Program-made: the position numbers and the translations under genes
The notes under the pieces: generated by a model
Told to the model about the DNA's origin: nothing
The model's database searches: none
The model's input: only the letters and a program-made list of their open reading frames with translations
Part shown: piece after piece, positions 28,617-36,950 of the stretch
How positions within the stretch are numbered: position 1 is the first letter of the stretch
Layout: every line of letters begins with the position of its first letter
DNA from: Streptomyces coffeae
GTDB lineage: Bacteria; Actinomycetota; Actinomycetes; Streptomycetales; Streptomycetaceae
Assembly (NCBI RefSeq): GCF_016741875.1
Contig: NZ_JAERRF010000005.1
Location: 124,001-188,000, forward strand
DNA length: 64,000 nucleotides
Direction of reading: 5' to 3'

Positions 28617-29921
28617 ATGCGTACGGTCCTCGTCACCGGTACCGGCGGCGCGGGCCGCACCACCGTGGCCGCCGCGACCGCCCTGGCCGCCGCGCGTGAG
28701 GGGCAGCGGGCGCTGCTGCTGACCGCCGACCCGGACGGTACCCCCGAGACCCTGCTCGGCATCGGGGCGCTGCGCCCGGTCCCCGGCCGGGCCGCCGACC
28801 GGCTGCCCTGGTCCGTCCCCGTCGAGGTCACCCCGGGGCTGTGGGCGGCCCGGATCGTCACCGACCACTGGTTCCGCGATGAGCTGACCGCGCTCCAGGA
28901 GCGCGGCCGCGGCGCCCTGGACATGCTGGGCGCCACCCCGCTGGACGGCGAGGAGCTGACCGCCCTCCCCGGGATGGCATCCTTCGCGCTGCTGCGCGCC
29001 CTGCGGATGGCTCAGACCGCCCCGCCCGGCGCCGGGTGGGACGTCCTCGTGGTCGACATGCCGCCCGCCTCGGAGGCCATCGGGGTGCTGGCGCTGCCCG
29101 AGCAACTGCGGCGCTATCTGCGGCGGTTGCTGCCCGCCGAGCGCCAGGCGGCCCGCGCGCTGCGCCCGATGCTCGCCCAGCTCGCCGGGGTGCCGATGCC
29201 CGCGCAGAAGCTCTACGAGACGGCCGAGCGCTGGGAGCGCGAGCTCGCGGCGGTCCAGGGCGTCATCGAGTCCGAGGCCACGACGGTACGGCTGGTGGTG
29301 GACCCCGGTCCGCTCGCCGACCGCGCGCTGCGCACCGCCCGCGCCGGGCTCGCGCTGCACGGCTGCCGGGTGGAGGAGGTCATCGCCAACCGGCTGCTGC
29401 CGACCGGCACCGCCGACCCCTGGCTCGCCGCCCTCTCCGGCCAGCAGCAGGCCGCGCTCAAGGAGCTGTACGAGCAGTGGGCACCCGCCGTGCCGGTGCG
29501 TGAGCTGCCGCATCTGGGCCGCGATCCGCAGGGCGTCGGTGACCAGCCCGCCACCGGAGACGAGCCCGGCCCCGACTCCGCGGCAGGTCCCCGTCCCGCC
29601 GGCCTCGCCGCCCTCGCCGAGGTCATCGGGGCGCCGCGGCCCCGCCCCGACCGTCCCGCCCCCGACCCCTGGACCGTGGAGGACCGGCTCGCCGACGACG
29701 GCATCCTGCTGTGGCGGCTGCCGCTGCCCGGCGCCGACCGGGACGCCCTCACCCTGGTCCGCCGCGGCGATGAACTGATCGTCACCGTCGGCCCCTTCCA
29801 CCGGGTGCTGCCCCTGCCGTCCGCGCTGCGCCGCTGCACCGTCTCCGGCGCCGGACTGCGCGACGGATGGCTCCAGGTCCGCTTCAGCCCCGACCCCGAC
29901 CTGTGGCCCAAGCGGCTCTGA
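28617..29921 (+). CDS. ArsA/GET3-like ATPase with altered P-loop
   Basis: 434 aa from ATG 28617 (GGAGG upstream). The N-terminus is a SIMIBI-class nucleotide-binding domain: loop GTGGAGRTT at residues 8-16, switch-like TADPDGT and DMPPAS. The invariant P-loop lysine is Arg14, and the signature Lys near the loop start is Thr, so ATP hydrolysis may be weak or absent. After a Pro/Asp-rich linker (about 310-350) comes a small alpha-crystallin-like beta domain (about 355-434), as in bacterial ArsA-like proteins of this group. Counterpart of Rv2184c. A client-protein or lipid-targeting function is unproven. Confidence 0.8.
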   Translation: MRTVLVTGTGGAGRTTVAAATALAAAREGQRALLLTADPDGTPETLLGIGALRPVPGRAADRLPWSVPVEVTPGLWAARIVTDHWFRDELTALQERGRGALDMLGATPLDGEELTALPGMASFALLRALRMAQTAPPGAGWDVLVVDMPPASEAIGVLALPEQLRRYLRRLLPAERQAARALRPMLAQLAGVPMPAQKLYETAERWERELAAVQGVIESEATTVRLVVDPGPLADRALRTARAGLALHGCRVEEVIANRLLPTGTADPWLAALSGQQQAALKELYEQWAPAVPVRELPHLGRDPQGVGDQPATGDEPGPDSAAGPRPAGLAALAEVIGAPRPRPDRPAPDPWTVEDRLADDGILLWRLPLPGADRDALTLVRRGDELIVTVGPFHRVLPLPSALRRCTVSGAGLRDGWLQVRFSPDPDLWPKRL

Positions 29922-30031
29922 CCCGGCTCCGATCCCGGGGGCTCTGACCGGGCCCCGCCGTTCCGGTAACGTCGGTGGCAAGCCCGGATGAACGCACCGG
30001 ACAGCCAGCCTCCCCGCCGCAGGAGTTCGCC

Positions 30032-30505
30032 ATGAGCGATGCCACCGAGCGCCCCGCAGACACCCCGGACACCGAGATCCCGGTCTCCGAGATCGACCCC
30101 GACGCCTGGGAGCGAGCCTGCGCCGAGGACCTCGCCGCCGAGCGGGCCCGCCGGGCCCGGGAATCGGCGGAGGAGGAGCCCGGCAGCGCCGCCGAGGAGC
30201 TGCTCAAGCTGGCCGAGGCGCTGGCCGACCGGTTCACCGGGACCGAGTCTCCGCTCGCCGGGACCCCTGTCCACGGTGCCGTACAACAATTGATCGCACA
30301 GGCCAAGGCGGCCGTAGAGCCGGTCATCGAGCGCAATCCGGACGTATTTGACCATCTCGCCAGCGCCGGGACGGAGCTGCTGGCCGCCTATCGCGCCGCT
30401 GTTGCGGGCCAGGAGGAGCGCTGGACCAAGGGTACGGAGAGTGGTGGCAAGGGCCGTGATGACGGAGGCGAGAGTTCGAGTAGTGAACACATCGACCTCG
30501 ATTGA
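30032..30505 (+). CDS. DUF5304-like hypothetical protein
   Basis: 157 aa from ATG 30032 with AGGAG six bases upstream. The sequence is strongly acidic, with a helical core (about 55-125, AEELLKLAEALADRF) and a Ser/Gly/Asp-rich tail ending in HIDLD. No membrane segment. I associate it with a Streptomyces-specific family of unknown function, DUF5304, from memory only. It lies between the ATPase and glucokinase genes. Confidence 0.75.
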   Translation: MSDATERPADTPDTEIPVSEIDPDAWERACAEDLAAERARRARESAEEEPGSAAEELLKLAEALADRFTGTESPLAGTPVHGAVQQLIAQAKAAVEPVIERNPDVFDHLASAGTELLAAYRAAVAGQEERWTKGTESGGKGRDDGGESSSSEHIDLD

Positions 30506-30561
30506 GCGCTTCTCCGGTACCGTTGGCCACGGCGGGGTTCGACCAAATAACTGAGGGACTC

Positions 30562-31503
30562 ATGGGACTCACCATCGGCGTCGACATCGGCGGCACGAAA
30601 ATCGCGGCTGGCGTGGTCGACGAAGAGGGCTCGATTCTCGAAACGAGCACGGTATCGACCCCACCGACCCCGGAGGGGGTCGTCGACGCCATCGCGGAGG
30701 CGGTGCGCAAGGTGAGCACCGGGCATGACGTCGAGGCCGTCGGCATCGGCGCCGCCGGTTACGTGGACGACAAGCGCGCCACGGTGCTCTTCGCGCCCAA
30801 CATCAACTGGCGCCATGAGGCGCTCAAGGACAAGGTCGAGCAGCGCGTCGGCCTGCCCGTCGTGGTGGAGAACGACGCGAACGCGGCGGCTTGGGGCGAG
30901 TACCGCTTCGGCGCCGGCGCCGGTCATGACGACGTCGTGTGCATCACCCTCGGCACCGGTCTGGGCGGCGGCATCATCATCGGCGGCAAGCTGCACCGCG
31001 GCCGGTTCGGTATCGCCGCCGAGTTCGGCCACCTCAGGGTCGTCCCGGACGGTCTGCTGTGCGGCTGCGGCAGCCAGGGCTGCTGGGAGCAGTACGCCTC
31101 CGGCCGCGCCCTCGTCCGCTACGCCAAGCAGCGCGCCGCCGCCACCCCCGAGAACGCCACGGTGCTGCTCGGCCTCGGCGACGGCACCGCCGAGGGCATC
31201 CAGGGCAAGCACATCAGCGACGCCGCCCGCCAGGGCGACCCGGTGGCCATCGACTCCTTCCGCGAGCTGGCCCGCTGGGCCGGGGCCGGTCTCGCCGACC
31301 TCGCCTCGCTCTTCGACCCCTCGGCGTTCATCGTCGGCGGCGGGGTCTCCGACGAGGGCGATCTCGTCCTGGAGCCGATCCGCAAGTCCTTCCGCCGCTG
31401 GCTCGTCGGCAACCGGTGGCGCCCGCACGCCCAGGTGCTCGCCGCCCAGCTCGGCGGCAAGGCCGGGCTCGTCGGAGCCGCCGACCTGGCCCGCCAGGGC
31501 TGA
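30562..31503 (+). CDS. glkA: glucokinase, ROK family
   Basis: 313 aa from ATG 30562. ATP-binding GVDIGGTKIAAGV at the N-terminus, catalytic Asp in ENDANAAAWGE and the ROK zinc site CGCGSQGCWE with the upstream His in EFGHLRV. It phosphorylates glucose and in S. coelicolor GlkA is also the key mediator of glucose repression; context and sequence match SCO2126. No promoter could be confidently placed in the 56 bp before the start. Confidence 0.95.
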   Translation: MGLTIGVDIGGTKIAAGVVDEEGSILETSTVSTPPTPEGVVDAIAEAVRKVSTGHDVEAVGIGAAGYVDDKRATVLFAPNINWRHEALKDKVEQRVGLPVVVENDANAAAWGEYRFGAGAGHDDVVCITLGTGLGGGIIIGGKLHRGRFGIAAEFGHLRVVPDGLLCGCGSQGCWEQYASGRALVRYAKQRAAATPENATVLLGLGDGTAEGIQGKHISDAARQGDPVAIDSFRELARWAGAGLADLASLFDPSAFIVGGGVSDEGDLVLEPIRKSFRRWLVGNRWRPHAQVLAAQLGGKAGLVGAADLARQG

Positions 31504-31518
31504 CCCCGAGCCGCCGCC

Positions 31519-32295
31519 GTGGCGCTCGCGGACCTGCCCGGATCCACCACCGGCCCGGACGCGGCGGTGGTGCGTGTGCTCAGCTACAACATCCGCTCGA
31601 TGCGCGACGACCGCGAGGCGCTGGCCCGGGTGATCCGGGCCTGCGCCCCCGATGTGCTGTGCGTGCAGGAGGCGCCGCGCTTCTTCCGCTGGCGCAAGGC
31701 CGCGGCATGGCTCGCCCGGGAGACCGGCCTCGTCTACACCACGGGCGGGGCCACCGCGACCGGACCGATGATCCTCACCTCGCTGCGCGCCCAAGTGGAG
31801 CGGACCGAGGACATCCTGCTGCCCCGGGTCCCCGGACTGCACCGGCGCGGCTTCGCGACCGCCGTACTGCGCTTCGGGACCGGCCACCGCGACACCGATG
31901 GCATCCGGCTCGGCGTGGTCAGCTGCCATCTGAGCCTGGCCGCCGCCGAACGCTACGACCAGGCCGGGATGCTGCTGGACCGGGTCGCCGCGCTCGATGT
32001 CCCGTACGCGGTCGCGGCCGGTGACATCAACGACCGCCCCGACGGCCGGGCCTTCCGCAGGATCGCCGGAGGGCTGCGGGACGGCTGGGCCGCCCGGCCC
32101 TGGGGGAGCGAGGCCACCTTCTCGCCGGGCGAGCCCCGACGCCGTATCGACGCGGTCTTCGCCTCCGAGGGTGTGGAGATCATCGGCTGTGGGGTCCCCG
32201 TCGGACTGCCCGGCGTCACCGAAGCGGACCTGAGGGCGGCCACGGACCACTTCCCGGTCCTGGCCGCCCTCAGACTTCCCCGCTCTCCCTCCTAG
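31519..32295 (+). CDS. endonuclease/exonuclease/phosphatase family protein
   Basis: 258 aa, GTG start 15 bp after glkA, so probably cotranscribed. EEP-fold motifs: LSYNIRSM, Glu in CVQEAP, the HL pair in VVSCHLSL, GDIND and the terminal TDHFPVLA. These place the metal Glu and the catalytic Asp-His pairs. No signal peptide. The substrate (nucleic acid, phosphoinositide or other phosphodiester) cannot be told from sequence. Confidence 0.85.
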   Translation: MALADLPGSTTGPDAAVVRVLSYNIRSMRDDREALARVIRACAPDVLCVQEAPRFFRWRKAAAWLARETGLVYTTGGATATGPMILTSLRAQVERTEDILLPRVPGLHRRGFATAVLRFGTGHRDTDGIRLGVVSCHLSLAAAERYDQAGMLLDRVAALDVPYAVAAGDINDRPDGRAFRRIAGGLRDGWAARPWGSEATFSPGEPRRRIDAVFASEGVEIIGCGVPVGLPGVTEADLRAATDHFPVLAALRLPRSPS

Positions 32296-32307
32296 GGCGC
32301 CACCGGG

Positions 32308-32979
32308 TCAGACGACCGCCCCGCGCCCCGGGTCCTCGTCCTCCTCGTCGTCGCTGTCCTTCATCCGCATCACCAGGGTGGCGAAGCCGCCCAGGAAGCC
32401 ACCGACGCCCAGCGTGGTGATCCACCAGGTCATCTCGACCCGGAACACCACCACACCGATCAGCAGCAGCGGCCCGCCCAGCACACCCAGCCAGGCGAAC
32501 CGGGAGGTGGTGTCGGACTCGGGCAGCGGAGGCGGCTCGGGCGGCACGAAATGGCCCTCGTCGCTCTCGTCGAAGTCGTCCTCGGACGGCTCCTCGGGCT
32601 CCCAGTCGCGCGGGCCGACGCCCGGCGCGTAGACGATGAAGCTGCCGACCGGTTTGTCGCTGTCGCCCGCACCGCCGGTGGCCGGCTTGGTGACATCGTC
32701 CGCGTTCTCACCGTCCCAGCCGTCCCGGCCGTCCCGGCCCGCACCGTCGGGGCCGGGATCGGCGGCGTTGTCCGGTGTGCCGTCCTCGCGTGCCGGGTCC
32801 GCGGACCCCGGCGCGCCGTCCCGGCCCCACCGCTCGATGAGATCCTCCGCGACGGGCCAGCGCTCCGCCTCCGGCGGGTCCGGCGGCTCCTCCCCGTACG
32901 CCGCGACGATCTCGGCGAAGGCGGCGTCGTCGTCGCGCCGCGCATCCGCCTCGTTCTCGTTCGAGTCGCGCTCAGCCAC
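32308..32979 (-). CDS. acidic membrane protein of unknown function
   Basis: 223 aa. Residues 1-~160 are very acidic and Pro/Gly-rich (with GRDGRDGWDGEN and DEDFDES-like runs); two membrane segments (about 163-180 and 186-205) then end in a short acidic tail. GTG start overlaps the esterase stop by eight bases, so both belong to one operon. Not recognised; the long N-terminal part is probably cytoplasmic and disordered. Confidence 0.75.
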   Translation of the reverse strand: MAERDSNENEADARRDDDAAFAEIVAAYGEEPPDPPEAERWPVAEDLIERWGRDGAPGSADPAREDGTPDNAADPGPDGAGRDGRDGWDGENADDVTKPATGGAGDSDKPVGSFIVYAPGVGPRDWEPEEPSEDDFDESDEGHFVPPEPPPLPESDTTSRFAWLGVLGGPLLLIGVVVFRVEMTWWITTLGVGGFLGGFATLVMRMKDSDDEEDEDPGRGAVV

Positions 32980-33778
32980 TGGCCGCCGCGCCCTCCCTTC
33001 CGCTGTCCGTCGCGGTGCCGTCCCCCGTACCCGCCGTCAGGCGGGTGATGAACGCGACCGTCTCGTCGAAGATGAGCTCGGCGTCGTAGTCCAGGGTCGC
33101 CACGTGATAGCTGCGCTCCAGCAGCCGCTCGGTGGTGTCCCGGGAGGACACCTGGCTCAGGATGCGCTCGGAGTCGGCGGGCGACACCACATGGTCCTGA
33201 GCGCTGTGCATCACCAGCAGCGGCTGGGTGACCTGCGGCAACTCGGCGTCCACCAGCCGCAGGAAGCGCCGCAGCGAGTACACGGCGTGCAGCGGGGTCC
33301 GGTCGTAGCCCAGCTCGTACGAGCCAGGCTTGGCGATGTCGCTGGCGATGCCCTTCACGGACGGCACCAGATGGCGGATCAGCGGCAGCGCCACCGCCAT
33401 CGGGTCATGGATCTTGTTCGCCGGGTTGACCAGGGCCAGACCGCTGATCGCCGGACCGTGCTGGGCGGCCAGCCGCAGCGCGAGCGCCCCGCCCATCGAA
33501 AGACCGCAGACGAAGACCCGCTCACAGCGCTCGGTGAGCGCCCGCAGTTCACGGTCCACCTCGGCGTACCAGTCCTGCCAGCCGGTGACCGCGAGATCCT
33601 GCCATCGGGTGCCATGGCCGGGAAGCAGTGGCAGCGAGACGGTGAAGCCCTGCGCCGCGAGATGATCGGCCCAGGGTCGCACCGACTGCGGGGAACCGGT
33701 GAAGCCGTGCGAGACAAGGACGCCGATCTGCCCGCCGTCGTGGCGGAACGGCTCGGCTCCGGGAAGGAGCGGCACCAC
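32972..33778 (-). CDS. alpha/beta hydrolase (carboxylesterase / monoacylglycerol-lipase type)
   Basis: 268 aa. Fold motifs: oxyanion SHGFTGSP near residue 24, nucleophile elbow GLSMGG, Asp in SAQDHVV and His in SYHVATLDYD, giving a full Ser-Asp-His triad. Close in form to Est30-like carboxylesterases. GGAG precedes the GTG start; divergent from the acyltransferase, with about 150 bp between starts. Confidence 0.9.
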   Translation of the reverse strand: MVPLLPGAEPFRHDGGQIGVLVSHGFTGSPQSVRPWADHLAAQGFTVSLPLLPGHGTRWQDLAVTGWQDWYAEVDRELRALTERCERVFVCGLSMGGALALRLAAQHGPAISGLALVNPANKIHDPMAVALPLIRHLVPSVKGIASDIAKPGSYELGYDRTPLHAVYSLRRFLRLVDAELPQVTQPLLVMHSAQDHVVSPADSERILSQVSSRDTTERLLERSYHVATLDYDAELIFDETVAFITRLTAGTGDGTATDSGREGAAASG

Positions 33779-33927
33779 GGATCTCCGTTCGGTGTTCGGT
33801 GGTGAGTCGGGCAGGGGTGACGGAACCGGTGTTCGGGGTCCGGCGGCCCGGCGTCTCAGCCTACGCGGCGCGCCGCACGCGGGGTAGGCAGGTTAAGGTC
33901 TCCTCGTCGGATACAGGAGGTTCTCGG

Positions 33928-34695
33928 TTGTTCTACGGCGCAATGAAGCTGTCGGTGGGTGGCACCCTGAAGCTTGCCTTCCGGCCCTGGGTGGAGGGAC
34001 TGGAGCATATCCCCGCCGAGGGGCCGGCCATTCTGGCCAGCAACCACCTCTCGTTCTCCGACTCCTTCTTCCTGCCCGCGATGCTGGACCGCAAGGTCAC
34101 CTTCATCGCCAAGCAGGAGTACTTCACCACTCCGGGCGTCAAGGGGCGGCTGACGGCGGCCTTCTTCAAGGGCGTCGGTCAGCTCCCCGTGGACCGGTCG
34201 GGCTCGCGCGGCGCCGGTGAGGCCGCGATCAAGGCGGGCATCGACGTGATCAAGCGCGGTGAGCTGTTCGGCATCTACCCCGAGGGCACCCGCTCGCCCG
34301 ACGGCCGTCTCTACCGGGGCAAGCCGGGCGGTCTGGCCCGGGTGGCGCTGGCCACCGGCGCACCGGTGATCCCCGTTGCCATGATCGACACCGAGAAGAT
34401 CCAGCCGCCGGGCAAGGTCATGCCCAAGCTGATGCGGCCCGGCATCAGGATCGGCAAGCCACTGGACTTCAGCCGCTACCACGGCATGGACGGCGACCGT
34501 TTCATCCTGCGCTCGGTGACCGACGAGGTCATGTACGAGATCATGAAGCTCTCCGGCCAGGAGTACGTCGACATCTACGCGACGGCCGCCAAGCGGCAGA
34601 TCGCGGAGGCGGAGGCGGCCAGGAAGCAGGCGGAGAAGGCCGAGAAGGCGGAGCGGGCCGAGCGGGAGAAGCACAAGGACACGGCCGGGGCGTAA
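33928..34695 (+). CDS. 1-acyl-sn-glycerol-3-phosphate acyltransferase
   Basis: 255 aa from TTG 33928; a perfect AGGAGG seven bases upstream decides the start, and the similarity begins LFYGAMKLSVGG. PlsC motifs: NHLSFSDSFF (HxxxxD), the GVGQLPVDR block, EGTRSPDGRL and VPVAMIDTEKI. It transfers an acyl chain to lysophosphatidate or a related lysolipid at the membrane. The C-terminus is a charged Ala/Glu/Lys/Arg tail. Counterpart of Rv2182c. It is followed by the MacS gene on the same strand. Confidence 0.9.
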   Translation: MFYGAMKLSVGGTLKLAFRPWVEGLEHIPAEGPAILASNHLSFSDSFFLPAMLDRKVTFIAKQEYFTTPGVKGRLTAAFFKGVGQLPVDRSGSRGAGEAAIKAGIDVIKRGELFGIYPEGTRSPDGRLYRGKPGGLARVALATGAPVIPVAMIDTEKIQPPGKVMPKLMRPGIRIGKPLDFSRYHGMDGDRFILRSVTDEVMYEIMKLSGQEYVDIYATAAKRQIAEAEAARKQAEKAEKAERAEREKHKDTAGA

Positions 34696-34725
34696 GGCGC
34701 GTCCGGGCCCGGGGGCGGGGGGATC

Positions 34726-36108
34726 GTGGCGCAGCAGCCCGAGCAGGAGCACACGGCCGAGCAGCCGGAGCGGTCGGAGCGGCCGGAACAGGAGCAGGCG
34801 GCCGAGCAGCCGGAGCGTGAGCGGCGGGCTCGCCATCCGAAGCGCGAGCGCGTGGTGCGGATGTCCGTCGAGCAGCCGCTGTGGCAGGCGCTGACCGCCT
34901 ACCGCGTCCTCACCCTCCTCTACGCCCTCACCCTCTACGTCGTGTCGTTCCACGACTACGACCGCCCGCTGGGCGCGGGCGCCTACATGGCCGTACTGAC
35001 CGTGTGGACGGCGCTGACCTACCGCATGGTCTCCTCGGCCGAGCGCTGCACCCGGCGCTTTCTGGTCGGCGACCTCAGTGTGGCGGTGGTGGGCATCCTG
35101 CTCACCCCGCTCGTCGACACCCACGACCGGATCGCCGAGGGCACGCCCACCTTGCCGTCCATATGGACCGCGGGCGCCGTCCTCGGGTTCGCCATCAAGG
35201 GCGGCTGGCGCTGGGCGGCTTGGGCCTCGACCGTCGTCTGCGCCGCCAACATCATCGAGCGCGGCGGCTTCGCCCAGGACACCATCCACATGCTGATGCT
35301 CGTCTGGGTGGCGAGCGTGGCCATCGGCTACATCGTCGAGGTCGCCCGCGCCAGTGAGCGCACCCTCGCCCGCGCGTTGCGCATCGAGGCCGCGACCCGC
35401 GAACGGGAGCGGCTGGCCCGCGACATCCACGACAGCGTGCTCCAGGTGCTCGCCATGGTGCAGCGGCGCGGCGCCGCGATCGGCGGCGAGGCGGCCGAAC
35501 TGGGCCGGATGGCCGGTGAACAGGAGATCGCGCTGCGCACCCTGGTCTCCACGGGTCTGGTGACCCCACCGCGCGGTGTCCCCGTACAGCGCACCGTGGA
35601 CCACGCCCCGGCTCCCGTCCCGGACGACGACCCCGACGAGGCGTACGGCACCGAGCCATGCGATCTGCGGGCCCTGCTGGCGCCGCACACCGGATCCCGG
35701 GTCACCCTCTCCGAACCCGGCGCCCCCGTGGTCCTCCCGGCCCACGCGGCGGGGGAGTTGGCGGCCGCCGTCGGCGCCGCACTGGACAATGTGCGGGTCC
35801 ACGCGGGCGAGGAGGCCCGCGCCTGGATCCTGGTGGAGGACGAACCGGACGCCGTGATGGTGACCGTACGGGACGACGGCCCCGGCATCCCCGATGGACG
35901 GCTCGCCGACGCCGAGCGCGAGGGGCGTCTCGGGGTGGCCCTGTCGATCCGGGGACGGCTGCGCGACCTCGGTGGTACGGCCGAGTGGATCTCGGCTCCG
36001 GGCCAGGGCACCGAAGTGGAACTCACGGTCCCGAAGGCGCCCGTGCCGTCGGGGACTTCGACGGACGACAAGGCGTCGACGGACGACAAGGGGAAGGCAG
36101 CACGATGA
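34726..36108 (+). CDS. macS: sensor histidine kinase MacS
   Basis: 460 aa from GTG 34726; an inner start near residue 46 (MSVEQPLWQAL) would remove the Glu/Gln/Arg-rich N-terminal run. Five or six membrane segments (about 55-200) lead into a HisKA_3 dimerisation helix with phosphoacceptor His235 in RLARDIHDSVLQVL, then an HATPase domain (N-box near GAALDNVRVHA, DDGPGIPDG, GRLGVALSIRGR). With the overlapping macR it makes a two-component system; it matches S. coelicolor SCO2121/2120 (MacSR), known to affect morphogenesis and actinorhodin production. The signal it senses is not visible. Confidence 0.88.
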   Translation: MAQQPEQEHTAEQPERSERPEQEQAAEQPERERRARHPKRERVVRMSVEQPLWQALTAYRVLTLLYALTLYVVSFHDYDRPLGAGAYMAVLTVWTALTYRMVSSAERCTRRFLVGDLSVAVVGILLTPLVDTHDRIAEGTPTLPSIWTAGAVLGFAIKGGWRWAAWASTVVCAANIIERGGFAQDTIHMLMLVWVASVAIGYIVEVARASERTLARALRIEAATRERERLARDIHDSVLQVLAMVQRRGAAIGGEAAELGRMAGEQEIALRTLVSTGLVTPPRGVPVQRTVDHAPAPVPDDDPDEAYGTEPCDLRALLAPHTGSRVTLSEPGAPVVLPAHAAGELAAAVGAALDNVRVHAGEEARAWILVEDEPDAVMVTVRDDGPGIPDGRLADAEREGRLGVALSIRGRLRDLGGTAEWISAPGQGTEVELTVPKAPVPSGTSTDDKASTDDKGKAAR

Positions 36109-36785
36109 CCGATCACCACGAGGGACGGCCGGTGACGGTGATGGTGGTGGACGACCATCCGATGTGGCGCGACGCGGTGGCCCGCGATCTGTCCGAGGCC
36201 GGGTTCGACGTGGTGGCCACGGCCGGGGACGGCCCGCAGGCCGTCCGCCGGGCCAAGGCCGCCGACCCCGATGTCCTGGTGCTCGACCTCAACCTCCCCG
36301 GGCTGCCCGGGGTCGAGGTCTGCAAGGAGGTCGTGGCCGCCCACCCCCAGCTGCGGGTGCTGGTGCTCTCCGCGAGCGGTGAGCACGCCGATGTCCTGGA
36401 GGCCGTGAAGTCCGGCGCCACCGGCTATCTGCTGAAGTCGGCCAGTACGGAGGACCTGCTCGACGCGGTGCGCCGCACCGCCGCCGGGGACCCCGTCTTC
36501 ACCCCCGGCCTCGCGGGCCTGGTGCTCGGCGAGTACCGGCGGCTCGCCGGCGAACCCGCCCCCACCGCCGCCGACCAGCCGGTCGCCCCGCAGCTGACGG
36601 AGCGCGAGACGGAGGTGCTGCGGCTGGTGGCCAAGGGGCTCTCGTACAAGCAGATCGCCGAGCGGCTGGTGATCTCGCATCGCACCGTGCAGAACCATGT
36701 GCAGAACACCCTCGGCAAGCTGCAACTGCACAACCGGGTGGAGCTGGTGCGGTACGCGATCGAACGGGGCCTGGACGGCGCCTGA
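36105..36785 (+). CDS. macR: response regulator MacR, NarL/LuxR family
   Basis: 226 aa; ATG overlaps the macS stop (ATGA). Receiver domain with acidic pocket in VVDDHPMWRD, phosphoacceptor Asp61 in VLDLNLPG, and Lys in YLLKSAS; C-terminal LuxR-type HTH (about 160-222) with LTERETEVLRLVAKGLSYKQIA. It should bind DNA when phosphorylated by MacS. Known role in S. coelicolor: control of aerial development and antibiotic production through membrane and envelope genes. Confidence 0.9.
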   Translation: MTDHHEGRPVTVMVVDDHPMWRDAVARDLSEAGFDVVATAGDGPQAVRRAKAADPDVLVLDLNLPGLPGVEVCKEVVAAHPQLRVLVLSASGEHADVLEAVKSGATGYLLKSASTEDLLDAVRRTAAGDPVFTPGLAGLVLGEYRRLAGEPAPTAADQPVAPQLTERETEVLRLVAKGLSYKQIAERLVISHRTVQNHVQNTLGKLQLHNRVELVRYAIERGLDGA

Positions 36786-36873
36786 GGTTTGGGCAGCCCC
36801 CACCCCCTCGTAAGGGTGAAGTTCAAAACCAACTCCCCAGGCGTGTGCGGAAATCGACCACGACCCCATCCCC

Positions 36874-36889
36874 TGTGACCTGGATCACC
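36874..36889 (+). promoter_or_regulatory. Crp-like palindrome upstream of pfkA
   Basis: TGTGA-N6-TCACC lies 62 bases before the pfkA start and differs from the classical Crp site TGTGA-N6-TCACA at one position. Streptomyces Crp recognises a closely related GTG-N6-GNCAC consensus, against which this has one mismatch. Functional binding is inference. Confidence 0.45.
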
Positions 36890-36950
36890 GTTACCGTGGC
36901 CCTCCGTACCGGGCCCAAGCACGGGATTCCACGGGAGAAGGGAAGAAACG

